Source: Bdellovibrio sp. 22V (GTDB lineage Bacteria > Bdellovibrionota > Bdellovibrionia > Bdellovibrionales > Bdellovibrionaceae). From it: 64,000 bases of DNA. Shown here one piece after another: positions 51,459-60,678 of this stretch; within the stretch, counting starts at the first letter, position 1; every line of letters begins with the position of its first letter. The stretch covers positions 2,294,001-2,358,000 of the forward strand of contig NZ_CP125854.1 in the NCBI RefSeq assembly GCF_030169785.1, in the 5' to 3' direction. Position numbers and translations under genes: made by a program. The notes under the pieces are model-generated. The model did no database searches. It was not told the origin of the DNA and saw only the letters and a list, made by a program, of their open reading frames with translations.

Positions 51459-52585
51459 TATTTTTCTTGTACTGGGGTTGTCACACTCAAGACAGGATTT
51501 GGCTGCGTGTTGAGCTCAGAGCGCCACCAAGCGGTCGTCTGAATTTTATCGCCAAGAAGCACAGTTTGCCCCAGTAAAGGACTTAGATAAGGGATGCCTT
51601 TTTCTTTGGCCAAGGCATAGGTTCTTTCCACCGGTTCCGTCCAAGGATGAAGTGCTAAAGCAAACATTCCCCAGTGCACAGGAACAAAAACCTTTCCCTT
51701 TAAGTCGATGTGCGCCTGAATGGTTTCTTCAGGAAGCATGTGTACGTCGAGCCAGCGTTCATTGTATTGACCGTTTTCAATAAAAGTAATGTCAAAAGGT
51801 CCATACTGTTCACCGATCGCTCTAAAGTGCTCGGCATAACCGGAATCACCACTATAAAAGATCTTGTCGTTTTGACTTTGAATCACCCATGAAGCCCACA
51901 AAGTTTGATTCTTGCTGAATAGACTGCGCCCGGAAAAATGCTGTGCCGGTGTGGCGGTAAACTTAATTCCAAACTCTGTCGTGCTTTCGTCCCAGCCAAG
52001 CTCTGTGATGCGTTCGCGCGAAACGCCCCATTCAACGAGTTCGTCGCCGACACCGGTCGGAGTTAGAAACCGCGTTTTCTTATCAACAAAGTGTTTGATC
52101 GTTTTCTCGTCTAAATGATCATAGTGATCGTGAGAGATAAGAATTAAATCGATGTGCGGAAGCTCCGACAAAGACAGCGCGGGAGCCTGAAAGCGTTTCA
52201 CGAAGATATCCAGTGAAAAGGCATAATCAGAAAACACTGGATCCACAAGGATGATCTTGCCGTCGAGATTAAAAAGCAAAGTCGAATGCCCAAACCAAAT
52301 GAACTTCAAATGAGAGGAAGGTCTTAAGAACTCCATGACGTCGGGTTTGACCTGGGGAATAGAGCTGGGTCCGCGGGAAACGCGATCGATAAACATTTGT
52401 TTCATCACGCCCATCATCTCCCAAAAGCCGCCCATGTTACGCTGGCGCTGTTCTTTGAAGGGATTGATGTATTGTTTAAGTTCGGCAGAATAATTCTGAT
52501 ATTTGTTTTTTGCAGAGGCCATCGTTTCGGCTCCTTGGACTGAAGGGGAGATGAGAAAAGAGAGTGCAAGGCAGAGCTTTTTCAT
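51458..52585 (-). CDS. Secreted metallo-beta-lactamase-fold hydrolase, UlaG/NAPE-PLD-like
   Basis: 375 residues with an N-terminal signal segment (ends S-V-Q-G-A). The metal motif H-D-H-Y-D-H lies around residues 151-156, preceded by F-G-H-S-T-L-L near 99, as in UlaG and NAPE-hydrolysing phospholipase D. Further metal ligands are in G-D-S-G-Y and the histidines W-L-D-V-H and V-H-W-G. A phospholipase-D-like or lactonase-type reaction is possible; the substrate is unknown. It converges with argS. Confidence 0.85.
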   Translation of the reverse strand: MKKLCLALSFLISPSVQGAETMASAKNKYQNYSAELKQYINPFKEQRQRNMGGFWEMMGVMKQMFIDRVSRGPSSIPQVKPDVMEFLRPSSHLKFIWFGHSTLLFNLDGKIILVDPVFSDYAFSLDIFVKRFQAPALSLSELPHIDLILISHDHYDHLDEKTIKHFVDKKTRFLTPTGVGDELVEWGVSRERITELGWDESTTEFGIKFTATPAQHFSGRSLFSKNQTLWASWVIQSQNDKIFYSGDSGYAEHFRAIGEQYGPFDITFIENGQYNERWLDVHMLPEETIQAHIDLKGKVFVPVHWGMFALALHPWTEPVERTYALAKEKGIPYLSPLLGQTVLLGDKIQTTAWWRSELNTQPNPVLSVTTPVQEK

Positions 52586-52774
52586 AGAATAAATTTACCC
52601 GCCTCTTGGGCAGAGTAAAGAAACTTGCCGCAAGGCTAGGCTAAAAAAGAAGAAGTCTTTCAGAGCCTAAAGTTCCTTCTGTCGGAACGTCTTGGCGGCA
52701 GCGCATTATTGCTAGTCTTTTTACTCAAATGGAACCATGATCTCCCGGCAATTTAAAAAAAGAAGGAGCCTACA

Positions 52775-53890
52775 TTGGGAACTTTTGAGCTTATTTCTAA
52801 GCATGGTGATCATGAGCAAGTCGTATTCTGTAATGACCCTCATGTTGGTTTGAAAGCGATCATCGCTATTCACAATACTTCTTTGGGCCCGGCTCTTGGT
52901 GGTACGCGTATGTGGAACTACAAGAACGAAGAAGAGGCTCTTATTGACGTTCTTCGTCTATCTAAAGGGATGACATATAAAGCGGCAGCATCTGGCCTTA
53001 ACTTGGGCGGTGGTAAAGCTGTTATCATTGGCGATCCAAAAACTCAGAAATCCGAAGGTTTGTTCCGTGCATTCGGTCAATTCGTAAACTCTTTGAACGG
53101 TAAATACATCACGGCGGAAGATGTGGGTACAAGCGTTCAAGACATGGAACACATCTACATGGAGACTCCTTGGGTGACTGGTATTCCTAAGGACTTCGGT
53201 GGATCTGGGGACCCATCTCCATACACGGCGCACGGCGTTTTGATGGGGATTAAAGCTTCTGCAAAAGAGAAATTCGGCACGGATTCTTTGAAAGGTATGC
53301 GAGTGGCCGTTCAAGGGCTTGGTAACGTAGGTTCAAACCTTGTAAATTACCTTGTTCAAGAAGGCGCTGTTGTCACTGTGGCTGATATCGATATGAACCG
53401 CACGAAAGCTGTCGCTGAAAAATCTGGTTCTAAAGCGGTTTCTCCGGATGAAATCTTGTTTGTTGAAACGGACATCTTGGCTCCATGTGCTTTGGGTGCG
53501 ATCGTGAACGACCAAACTATCACGAAGTTTAAAACAAAAGTGATCGCTGGCGGCGCGAACAACGTCTTGGCGGAAGCTCGCCACGGTGATCAGTTGAAAG
53601 AGTTGGGCGTTCTTTATGCTCCAGACTACGTGATCAATGCCGGTGGTTTGATGAACGTATTCGTGGAACTTGAAGGTTATTCTCCAGAACGTGCTTTTGA
53701 GAAAACGAAACGCGTTTATGACAATATCTTGAAAGTGTACGAGATCGCAAAACGCGACAATATCGGAACTCACACAGCGGCAGACCGTTTGGCTGAAGAG
53801 CGTATCAACACAATTGGTCGCTTGAAACAACGCCATCCTGGTAAGTCTTCTCGTGCGTTCACGACGTTGAAAGAAGTCCACAACCGCTAA
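52775..53890 (+). CDS. Leucine dehydrogenase (Glu/Leu/Phe/Val dehydrogenase family)
   Basis: 371 residues from a TTG start with AAGGAG upstream. Catalytic lysines K69 and K81 lie in M-T-Y-K-A-A-A and G-G-G-K-A-V, the same spacing as in Bacillus leucine dehydrogenase, and G-L-G-N-V-G is the NAD loop. It deaminates branched-chain amino acids to 2-oxo acids with NAD. For a predator that feeds on host protein this would be a key catabolic step (inference). A terminator follows. Confidence 0.92.
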   Translation: MGTFELISKHGDHEQVVFCNDPHVGLKAIIAIHNTSLGPALGGTRMWNYKNEEEALIDVLRLSKGMTYKAAASGLNLGGGKAVIIGDPKTQKSEGLFRAFGQFVNSLNGKYITAEDVGTSVQDMEHIYMETPWVTGIPKDFGGSGDPSPYTAHGVLMGIKASAKEKFGTDSLKGMRVAVQGLGNVGSNLVNYLVQEGAVVTVADIDMNRTKAVAEKSGSKAVSPDEILFVETDILAPCALGAIVNDQTITKFKTKVIAGGANNVLAEARHGDQLKELGVLYAPDYVINAGGLMNVFVELEGYSPERAFEKTKRVYDNILKVYEIAKRDNIGTHTAADRLAEERINTIGRLKQRHPGKSSRAFTTLKEVHNR

Positions 53891-53924
53891 TCTCCCCAGG
53901 AGACGGTATTTTAAAAAGACTTTT

Positions 53925-53958
53925 AAAGGGCTCGTTGCAAAGACGGGCCCTTTCTATT
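53925..53958 (+). terminator. Intrinsic terminator after leucine dehydrogenase
   Basis: AAAGGGCTCG (53925-53934) and CGGGCCCTTT (53944-53953) form a 10-bp stem with one wobble, followed by CTATTT. A short perfect hairpin, CCGCG-CAA-CGCGG, follows at about 53975. Confidence 0.75.
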
Positions 53959-54076
53959 TACTGCAGACGGCTCTCCGCGCAACGCGGTGGGTTTATTTCC
54001 CCTCGGTTTCTTGACTAAAGCACTAGCGCCTAGAACAATCTTTCCTCGTAAGTACTGATTAACAGCGAGGAATATC

Positions 54077-54883
54077 TTGAGCACTAAAATTTCTAAAGAA
54101 GACCTAAAATCCCCGGATCAAATGACTCAAACTTTGCGAAAGGGTTTTGTTTGGACAACAGCGCACTCTAAAATCGTTATTTCAGCCATCGCTGTGTTTA
54201 TCGTGATCGGTGTAGGCGCTTCCCTGATGAACTACTTCTCCGAGAAAAAAGAAGTCTCTCAACAAGAGAAGTATTTCTTGCTTGAAAAAAGCTACACAGA
54301 GAAAAAACGTGGCTTTGACGAAGCTGCGCGTGCAGAAATGATTGCCGCTCAAGCGAAAGATAAAAAGAACACGCCTCCGGTGGATGCCTCTAAAAAAGCT
54401 TCCGGCGATTTGCAAAAAGACTATGGAACGATCGTGAGTGGTTTTGAATCTTTCATTTCGGAAGCTCCAAACACGAAAGCCGCACAAATGGCGGCTTTGA
54501 ACTTGAGCGAAATCTACATGAACTACAAAAAGACGGACGAGGCTTTGGCGGCTTTGACTAAAGTCGAAAAAGGTCTTGATAAAAGCGATATGCTGACAGC
54601 TTTGGTGTGGATGCAAATCGGTAACGTCATGGTTGCGAAAGACGATTGCAAAGGTGCGATCGAAAAATGGCAAACATTGGCGAATACAAAAGCGTTGGCG
54701 TTTGCGCATGACGAAGCAAAACTTCGTATGGGCCTTTGTTTTGAATCTATGAACGACGTTGCTAAAGCGGAAGAGATCTACACAGAGATCGGTAAAAAAG
54801 ACGATCAAGCTACAACGGATTTCTCTGCAGCTCGTGAAGCTCAAAAATATTTGCGCCTTCTTAAAGCGAAAAAGAATCTTTAA
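54077..54883 (+). CDS. YfgM-like single-pass protein with TPR-type helices
   Basis: 268 residues from a TTG start with GAGGA upstream. A short cytoplasmic N-terminus is followed by one TM helix (about residues 33-52), then an Ala/Lys-rich linker and TPR-like repeats (A-A-L-N-L-S-E-I-Y-M-N-Y-K-K-T-D-E-A-L-A-A-L). The pairing with bamB matches yfgM-bamB of Enterobacteria, where YfgM aids the SecYEG/periplasmic chaperone handover. It probably supports export or outer-membrane biogenesis. Confidence 0.8.
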   Translation: MSTKISKEDLKSPDQMTQTLRKGFVWTTAHSKIVISAIAVFIVIGVGASLMNYFSEKKEVSQQEKYFLLEKSYTEKKRGFDEAARAEMIAAQAKDKKNTPPVDASKKASGDLQKDYGTIVSGFESFISEAPNTKAAQMAALNLSEIYMNYKKTDEALAALTKVEKGLDKSDMLTALVWMQIGNVMVAKDDCKGAIEKWQTLANTKALAFAHDEAKLRMGLCFESMNDVAKAEEIYTEIGKKDDQATTDFSAAREAQKYLRLLKAKKNL

Positions 54884-54902
54884 TTTCGGAGATTAGATTT
54901 AG

Positions 54903-56057
54903 ATGAAGTCAGTTCTTTTCGCGTCTCTTTTGATGTTTCTTGCTGGTTGTACGACTATAAATAGCACGCTAGAGCGTTGGAGCGACCGCAACAGCAGCAA
55001 AAGAGAATACGAAGTTAAGACCGCGTGGATTCGTCAAACAACAGAAAAAGACAATCTGGGGTTTCGTAAAATCAACCGTATGACACCCGTCTTGGTCGGC
55101 GATCTTATTATCCAGGGAAATGGTCTGGATGGCATGGTCGCTTATCATAAAGAAAGCGGCCGTGAAAAATGGCGTCTTCCTATTACAAACGGTGTTGAGC
55201 CCAGCGCGACGATCATTAAAGATCGCCTTTTCGTTGGCGCAAGCGATGGCAATTTTTATTCTATCGAAGCCAGCACAGGTTTGGTGCAATGGACGTTTGC
55301 AACGAAATCTGAAAACTTAGCGGCGCCTCTTTTAGATGAGGGCGTGGTTTATTTCCTCGCGGGTAATAACGTGTTTTATGCCGTCGATGCCGCAACAGGA
55401 AGACAGGTCTGGCTGTACTCACGTCAGGATACGTCGCAATTCTCTATCCGTGGCGGCAGTCAGGCGGCTTTAAGCAATGGCACTCTTTACGTCGGCTTCT
55501 CTGACGGGGCGCTGGTGTCTTTGAATGCAAAGACGGGCGCAGTGAACTGGGAAGTTCAGTTGAACCGCAACAAACGTTTCCGTGATATTGATGCAACTCC
55601 TGTGGTGGATGGCAATCAGGTCTTTGTCGCAGGTTATGATGACAAGCTTTACAGTGTCTCCGCAGACAAAGGCGAAATCCTTTGGCGTGTGGATGGTGGC
55701 GGTTACAGTGCTGTGACTGTTGCCGGGGATAAGATTTTTTATCCAACGACGAATGGCGAAGTCTGGGCTCTTAAAAAAGCCAATGGCGACAAGGTATGGA
55801 GCTATAAACTAAAAGAAGGCATCGCGACCCAAGTAAAACCTTATAAAGGATCTTTGGTTTTCGGCGAGTCTCAAGGCAGCTTGCGTTTCCTTGATCCAAA
55901 TACAGGTGCTGTTCTTGGTTCTATGGAGCCAGGACGTGGCATTCTCTCCGCTCCGCAAACAGATGAAACAACAAATCGTGTGTACTTCATCTCCGGAGAG
56001 GCGAATTTGTATGCGATTGATGCCGGTTGGATTAAATCCCCTTATTTCAAGGAGTAA
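54903..56057 (+). CDS. bamB: BamB-like PQQ-repeat lipoprotein
   Basis: 384 residues, lipobox L-A-G-C with lipidated Cys16, followed by a beta-propeller built of about eight PQQ-type blades (repeated D/A-x-x-T/S-G-x-x-x-W such as L-N-A-K-T-G-A-V-N-W). It would be the outer-membrane assembly component BamB that binds BamA. It follows the YfgM-like gene by about 20 bp, the expected arrangement, and precedes a small lipoprotein gene. Confidence 0.88.
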   Translation: MKSVLFASLLMFLAGCTTINSTLERWSDRNSSKREYEVKTAWIRQTTEKDNLGFRKINRMTPVLVGDLIIQGNGLDGMVAYHKESGREKWRLPITNGVEPSATIIKDRLFVGASDGNFYSIEASTGLVQWTFATKSENLAAPLLDEGVVYFLAGNNVFYAVDAATGRQVWLYSRQDTSQFSIRGGSQAALSNGTLYVGFSDGALVSLNAKTGAVNWEVQLNRNKRFRDIDATPVVDGNQVFVAGYDDKLYSVSADKGEILWRVDGGGYSAVTVAGDKIFYPTTNGEVWALKKANGDKVWSYKLKEGIATQVKPYKGSLVFGESQGSLRFLDPNTGAVLGSMEPGRGILSAPQTDETTNRVYFISGEANLYAIDAGWIKSPYFKE

Positions 56058-56060
56058 GAG

Positions 56061-56441
56061 ATGAGAAAGCTACTTGTCGCATTGCCTTTTGTCCTGATTC
56101 TAGCAGCATGCACTTCTGGAAACTGCCGTTCTCAAAAGCCTCCGACGAAGGAAGGCGCAACAAGTGAGGTTCCTGTGGCAAAGTCAGCAGCGACGGATCG
56201 TGTGAAAGTTTATAAACCCGACGGTACTTTGCAATGCGGGCAAGGAAAACTGATTCCTTTGGCGGAGATGCAAAAAGATCTTAAAGGAATTCAAGTTCAC
56301 TCGGCAGCAAATAAGAATGACGGTCTTATGCGCATTCAAGTTTGCGGGTCTCCGACAGGTAATAACAATGTCTATGAGATCGATCGCAAAGATCTTGAAG
56401 CCGCCCTTAAAGCAGGCTTCAAAGAATGGACTTTTGAATAG
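56061..56441 (+). CDS. Small lipoprotein, probably cotranscribed with bamB
   Basis: 126 residues. The lipobox L-A-A-C gives lipidated Cys17. It starts 3 bp after the bamB stop, so it is probably in the same transcript. The mature part holds further cysteines (N-C-R-S, L-Q-C-G, V-C-G-S). I do not recognise a family. A role with the Bam complex is only suggested by position. Confidence 0.7.
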   Translation: MRKLLVALPFVLILAACTSGNCRSQKPPTKEGATSEVPVAKSAATDRVKVYKPDGTLQCGQGKLIPLAEMQKDLKGIQVHSAANKNDGLMRIQVCGSPTGNNNVYEIDRKDLEAALKAGFKEWTFE

Positions 56442-56609
56442 TCTTTCCATGTTAGCAGGGGAGGGTGTGTCGTTCTGAGACGTCTTCCCGCTCGACAGGG
56501 TGGTGACAAAGTTTGAATTCACTCCCCTTCTCACAATGAGATTCCTAAGTATATTCAGCACTTAGCCTGAGCCACGGAGATTGCATAGAAACCCTTTGAG
56601 GTGTTTTCT

Positions 56610-58955
56610 ATGCGTAAGATCTATACTCTGCTCCTGGCGTTTATGATTTTCCAAAGCGGTTTCAGTACTCCTGTCCGTGCGGAAATGACGGCAGAACATA
56701 AATCACAACTGACTCAGTTGGAATATCTTCTGGCTGTAGATCGTTTGGACTTTTATTCAGACGGTCTTGCGGACTATTTGATGGATCACGAGCAGAAGCT
56801 GGCGGCGGAGGCCATTCGTCGTATTGAGCCTGAAGACTACACAAAAGAACAATTCCGTTTTCAAGACCTCAACAATCCAGACAAATGGAATGAGTTGATT
56901 CTTTCTACGTTACATAAAAAATTCCCGGAATTTAAGCACCTCACTTTGAAAGATATCGAGTGGAATTATAACTTCTTCCGTAAAAAGCTCATGGAAGGGT
57001 TTAAAGCCGATCCTATTACGTTGAAACGCGAAGCCTCAGTGTCAGATCTTTCTAAAGGAAAAGTTGAATACAATAAAAGATCCATCCCGAAATTAGATGG
57101 AAAAACCATCCTTCTGGATGCTGAAAGATACATTTCTGAAAAGACAACACGCGCGCTTTTCTGGGATGCCGCTTTGACTCATAAATCCATCGAGTTTCAC
57201 TTAGGCACGGAACGCGACTTCCGTCAGAGAATCTCTCAAGAAGACCGTGAGGTTGTTGCGGAAGTTAAAACACGTTCAGCGAACTACAATAAAATCTATT
57301 TGGTTTTTGATCCGCGCTCGAAAGAATATTCCTATGCGTTTACGCGTATTTCGGGCGATGACCGTGTGAAACACTTGATCGCACAATTGCGTATCTTGAA
57401 ATATGAAAACAAAGTTCCTTTGAAAGATGAATTTGTGCGCGTTTATGGAAACGCCAACGAAGTGCATAGACAGCAAGAACAACGTCTTCTTGAGATGTTT
57501 AAAACGCTTCCTAAAGCGGACATGATCGTCATCGGTCAAAAGTCAGCGATCGCTAACGTGATCACAATGGCCGGCATGATGGCGCAAGTTCAGCCGGACA
57601 TTAAAGAAGTTGTGGGTCCAGACAAATCGCAAATTCAAAAACTCGCACAACGTGTTTCAGAGACGGGCACTTACTTCTCTGTAACAACAAAAGCGTCTGT
57701 CGTAAAAACTGAGTTTGAGAAAATGACGAACCCGATGGCGTCTTCTTATGAAATCTTTAACTCTGAACAACCTAGCCATGACGTTTCTGACGTCTTGCTT
57801 GAAACAAAAGACGGCCGTGTTGTGCGCTGGAGATTTATCTCGAACATGTGGGGAGATGAAGTCGTTCCTGTCGCGCGCGCTATTAAAAACTCCGGCCACG
57901 ACAAAGTCGTTTATATCGGTACGGCTGGCGGGATTATCGGTAAAGGTTTGAAAGTCGGGGATGTGGTGGCTCCTGCGCACACATACACGCAAGACGGAAA
58001 ATTGTTGAATCTTGAAAAACCTTCTTATGGTACGGACTTCGTAAAAACGGGTCAGACTTTAGGTCAAGTGACATCTCCATTTGATGAAACCAAAAAATGG
58101 CTTAACAAATGGGGCAGCAAGATTGACGTTGTCGAGCTCGAGACAGGTTATTTAAAAGAAAACCTCGGCAATAAAGTGAGCTTCCAACCGTATCTTCTTG
58201 TTTCAGATGTTGTCGGCTCTGAGCATGAAACGTTGGCGGTCGCAGCAGCGGATTCCGGCAAACGTAAAAACGGTCAGTTGAAACTTCTTGAAAGTCTTTT
58301 TGTAAGCAACGGGATCAAGGCGCCTATTTCCAACGTGCAAATGATCTCTGCAGAGTCTGCTGTACAAAGAATGTATCATAAAATTGATACTCTTAGACCT
58401 TCGCGCGATATCACTTCGAAATTGCAATTAACGCAATTAGCGCTTCGTAAAGGTTTGACGACGGATGCGGAATTGGAAGCGTTAATCAAGGCGGAACCTT
58501 CTTTTGATCGTCAGCTTTTAATGGACAAGCTTGAGAAGTTCTCGGGCGGCCTCGAGTTGATCACAAAGAAAATGTCCGGAGTCAGCTTTGCGATCACCGG
58601 TCCAGAAGAGCTTTTGAACGGAACATGGAATCCTAAAAAAGTTTTAAAGATCCAAATGATGATCGGCAATATGACGGCGGAAAGTGCTAAGAAAGTTTAC
58701 TCTGCGGAACTCGCGAAAATCCAAACCTCATTAGGTGCGGAAATGCAGATTGAACTGGTGAACTTTGATGCAGAGAAAACGCGCCAGGCGATCCTCTTTA
58801 ACTCGCGCTCGCGCAAAGTTCTGGTTCAGCACTATGAAGGTAAGATTTTAAAGAAATTAGGATTAACAAAAGAAATCGATAAAAACGGTGGTGTTCGTTT
58901 CCGCGAAATCACTGAGACTGCTGGAGGTATGAGATGCGAAGCCATCCTTTTGTAA
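56610..58955 (+). CDS. Secreted protein with nucleoside-phosphorylase-fold domain
   Basis: 781 residues from the ATG at 56610 (GAGGTG six bases upstream). A signal peptide ends P-V-R-A. Residues about 1-400 are of unknown fold. From about 400 to 600 the nucleoside phosphorylase superfamily pattern appears: Y-I-G-T-A-G-G (435-441), V-G-D-V-V near 449, V-V-E-L-E-T (507-512, the substrate glutamate region) and V-S-D-V-V-G (531-536). Such enzymes cleave the glycosidic bond of nucleosides; secretion is unusual. It ends G-G-M-R-C-E-A-I-L-L and overlaps the next gene by 22 bp. I infer an effector or nucleoside-scavenging role. Confidence 0.65.
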   Translation: MRKIYTLLLAFMIFQSGFSTPVRAEMTAEHKSQLTQLEYLLAVDRLDFYSDGLADYLMDHEQKLAAEAIRRIEPEDYTKEQFRFQDLNNPDKWNELILSTLHKKFPEFKHLTLKDIEWNYNFFRKKLMEGFKADPITLKREASVSDLSKGKVEYNKRSIPKLDGKTILLDAERYISEKTTRALFWDAALTHKSIEFHLGTERDFRQRISQEDREVVAEVKTRSANYNKIYLVFDPRSKEYSYAFTRISGDDRVKHLIAQLRILKYENKVPLKDEFVRVYGNANEVHRQQEQRLLEMFKTLPKADMIVIGQKSAIANVITMAGMMAQVQPDIKEVVGPDKSQIQKLAQRVSETGTYFSVTTKASVVKTEFEKMTNPMASSYEIFNSEQPSHDVSDVLLETKDGRVVRWRFISNMWGDEVVPVARAIKNSGHDKVVYIGTAGGIIGKGLKVGDVVAPAHTYTQDGKLLNLEKPSYGTDFVKTGQTLGQVTSPFDETKKWLNKWGSKIDVVELETGYLKENLGNKVSFQPYLLVSDVVGSEHETLAVAAADSGKRKNGQLKLLESLFVSNGIKAPISNVQMISAESAVQRMYHKIDTLRPSRDITSKLQLTQLALRKGLTTDAELEALIKAEPSFDRQLLMDKLEKFSGGLELITKKMSGVSFAITGPEELLNGTWNPKKVLKIQMMIGNMTAESAKKVYSAELAKIQTSLGAEMQIELVNFDAEKTRQAILFNSRSRKVLVQHYEGKILKKLGLTKEIDKNGGVRFREITETAGGMRCEAILL

Positions 58956-60616
58956 AAAGAACTCTTCCTTGTTTGGCAGTGATTGTAGCCTTGAGCTCGG
59001 CCTCGCCAGCGTATGCGCAAACGAACTTCTTTGGGAAATTAAAAAGTGCTGCGACTCATTTTATAAATGCAGCAACGAAGCCAGGTGGACCGGCCAAGGT
59101 TGTGCAACCTGAAACATCTGCCGATTCTGTTGTTCAAGAAAAGAAACCGTTTTCGGTAGAAGCCGACGTGATCGCGAAAGTCATTAAGTCAGCTCAGAAT
59201 GCTTCTTTCGGTTCCAATGATCTTCGTCGTGCCGCAAGCGCCGTCGCAGAAAAGGTGGCGGTTGTAAATACCGAGACGCACACAGAAATCATTCCTGAGT
59301 ATAATGACAAGGGATTGGTTTTCCGCTTTCGTTATGATGACAAAGCTTTGCAAAATCCTGAACTGCTTATGAAGGATCTTGCTGTTGTGGCGCATCTGAC
59401 AAAAGCTCTGCAAACAGAGGTCTTTACTATGAACTTTTCGGAGGGCGCTGTCCGTTCCGAAATTGAATCTCCGCATTCTATTGCAGAGTTGATCATGAAC
59501 GCACGTGAAGGCAGCCCTTCTGCGAAAGCGCGTTTGAATTTCCTTGAGGCGCGTATTCTTAGATCCACGAGCCTTTGGAATATTGTTACGATTAATTTAA
59601 ACCTCAGCTCTAATGAAATCGCTAATCAAGCAGCGGCTTTGGAAAACAAGCAAGCAGCCTTGGACTCTGAAGCGCAAAAGCACATTCGCAAACAGCAAAA
59701 AGCTTTGGATGCGTGGAAAGCGCAAACCGGCACCTTGGATAAATTCGAAGCAATGCAGGAAAAACTCGACGATCTTATTTTGAAAAATGATCGTAAAGGC
59801 GTTCGTCAGATGTTGGAAGCTTATTTGCCATGGGCTGTGATGGAGCCTGTTGAGGCCAACACGTGGAAAATCTGGCTTGAGGCTATCGAACATCCGGATC
59901 TTTCCAAGACCACGATCGCTTTCCGCGGTTTGAAATACGATACGGATAAAATTCAGCGCAAACAAACAGCGCACGGTGAAGTGTATGGTTTTATGTCGAC
60001 AGTTTTAACTAAAAACCAAGGCAGTTACACACGCCGCTTGCGTTCTCTTTCAACAAATCGCGAAAAGAACGGGGACGTTTCTTTGAAGTTCCTTTCCAAG
60101 CCAGAGATGACGAAAACAACGGATGTTATGTCTGTGAGAATAACGGATCAAATGACTTCGCATGCGAAAGACCCCAAGGCATCAAGCTTTATCTCGTTCA
60201 CTTACGATCCAAGCGTTGCTATGCGTTTCATGGGACAGGATATTCAAAAACATGTAAAAGGCGAGACAGTCACGGTTCCTTATGGTGGCATGCTTGTCGT
60301 AAAAATGGATTCTCGTCGTATGATTCCTAACATCCCTTCGATGTACGGTAATGAAATTGAACTTTTGGCACCTCTGATTGTCTTCCCTGATGAAGTCGTC
60401 GAGTACAAAGAAGGTTCTTTCAAGCAAGGTGAGTGGCCGGAGTTTATTAAAAAAATCTCGGATAAGACCGGGGTTGATTTTACAAACTGGCATTCAGCTA
60501 AAGATGCGAATGATGAAGGTTTAAAACAGCGTTACAACCGCGAAGGACATGAGTTCCTCAAACAAATGACAGAGATGAAGTCCTTAAAAGGTATGAGCTG
60601 CTCGAAGGTTTTTTAA
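58934..60616 (+). CDS. Secreted protein with predicted ADP-ribosyltransferase-like C-terminal domain
   Basis: 560 residues, GGAGG upstream, signal peptide ending A-Y-A-Q. A helical middle part, rich in Gln/Lys/Ala, is followed from about residue 325 by an R-S-E type ADP-ribosyltransferase pattern: R331 in A-F-R-G, S421-F-T423 in F-I-S-F-T, the A-M-R-F helix, and E474-I-E476 in G-N-E-I-E-L-L. By family knowledge these bind NAD and modify proteins, often as toxins. The match is by motif only, and a cytoplasmic target for a periplasm-exported protein would lie in another cell. It ends G-M-S-C-S-K-V-F, echoing its partner. Confidence 0.55.
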   Translation: MRSHPFVKRTLPCLAVIVALSSASPAYAQTNFFGKLKSAATHFINAATKPGGPAKVVQPETSADSVVQEKKPFSVEADVIAKVIKSAQNASFGSNDLRRAASAVAEKVAVVNTETHTEIIPEYNDKGLVFRFRYDDKALQNPELLMKDLAVVAHLTKALQTEVFTMNFSEGAVRSEIESPHSIAELIMNAREGSPSAKARLNFLEARILRSTSLWNIVTINLNLSSNEIANQAAALENKQAALDSEAQKHIRKQQKALDAWKAQTGTLDKFEAMQEKLDDLILKNDRKGVRQMLEAYLPWAVMEPVEANTWKIWLEAIEHPDLSKTTIAFRGLKYDTDKIQRKQTAHGEVYGFMSTVLTKNQGSYTRRLRSLSTNREKNGDVSLKFLSKPEMTKTTDVMSVRITDQMTSHAKDPKASSFISFTYDPSVAMRFMGQDIQKHVKGETVTVPYGGMLVVKMDSRRMIPNIPSMYGNEIELLAPLIVFPDEVVEYKEGSFKQGEWPEFIKKISDKTGVDFTNWHSAKDANDEGLKQRYNREGHEFLKQMTEMKSLKGMSCSKVF

Positions 60617-60678
60617 TATAGTCATTCTTATTTAGACACGCTAGAGTGATTTCCTGAGACTTTGCAGGAGATCACTCT

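Noticed and set aside
53333-53881. 182-residue minus-strand ORF inside the leucine dehydrogenase gene
   Set aside because: Shadow of a well-supported enzyme gene; composition is Phe/Arg-rich noise without motifs.
54182-54844. 220-residue minus-strand ORF inside the YfgM-like gene
   Set aside because: Shadow; Phe/Cys/His-rich nonsense composition and no ribosome-binding site.
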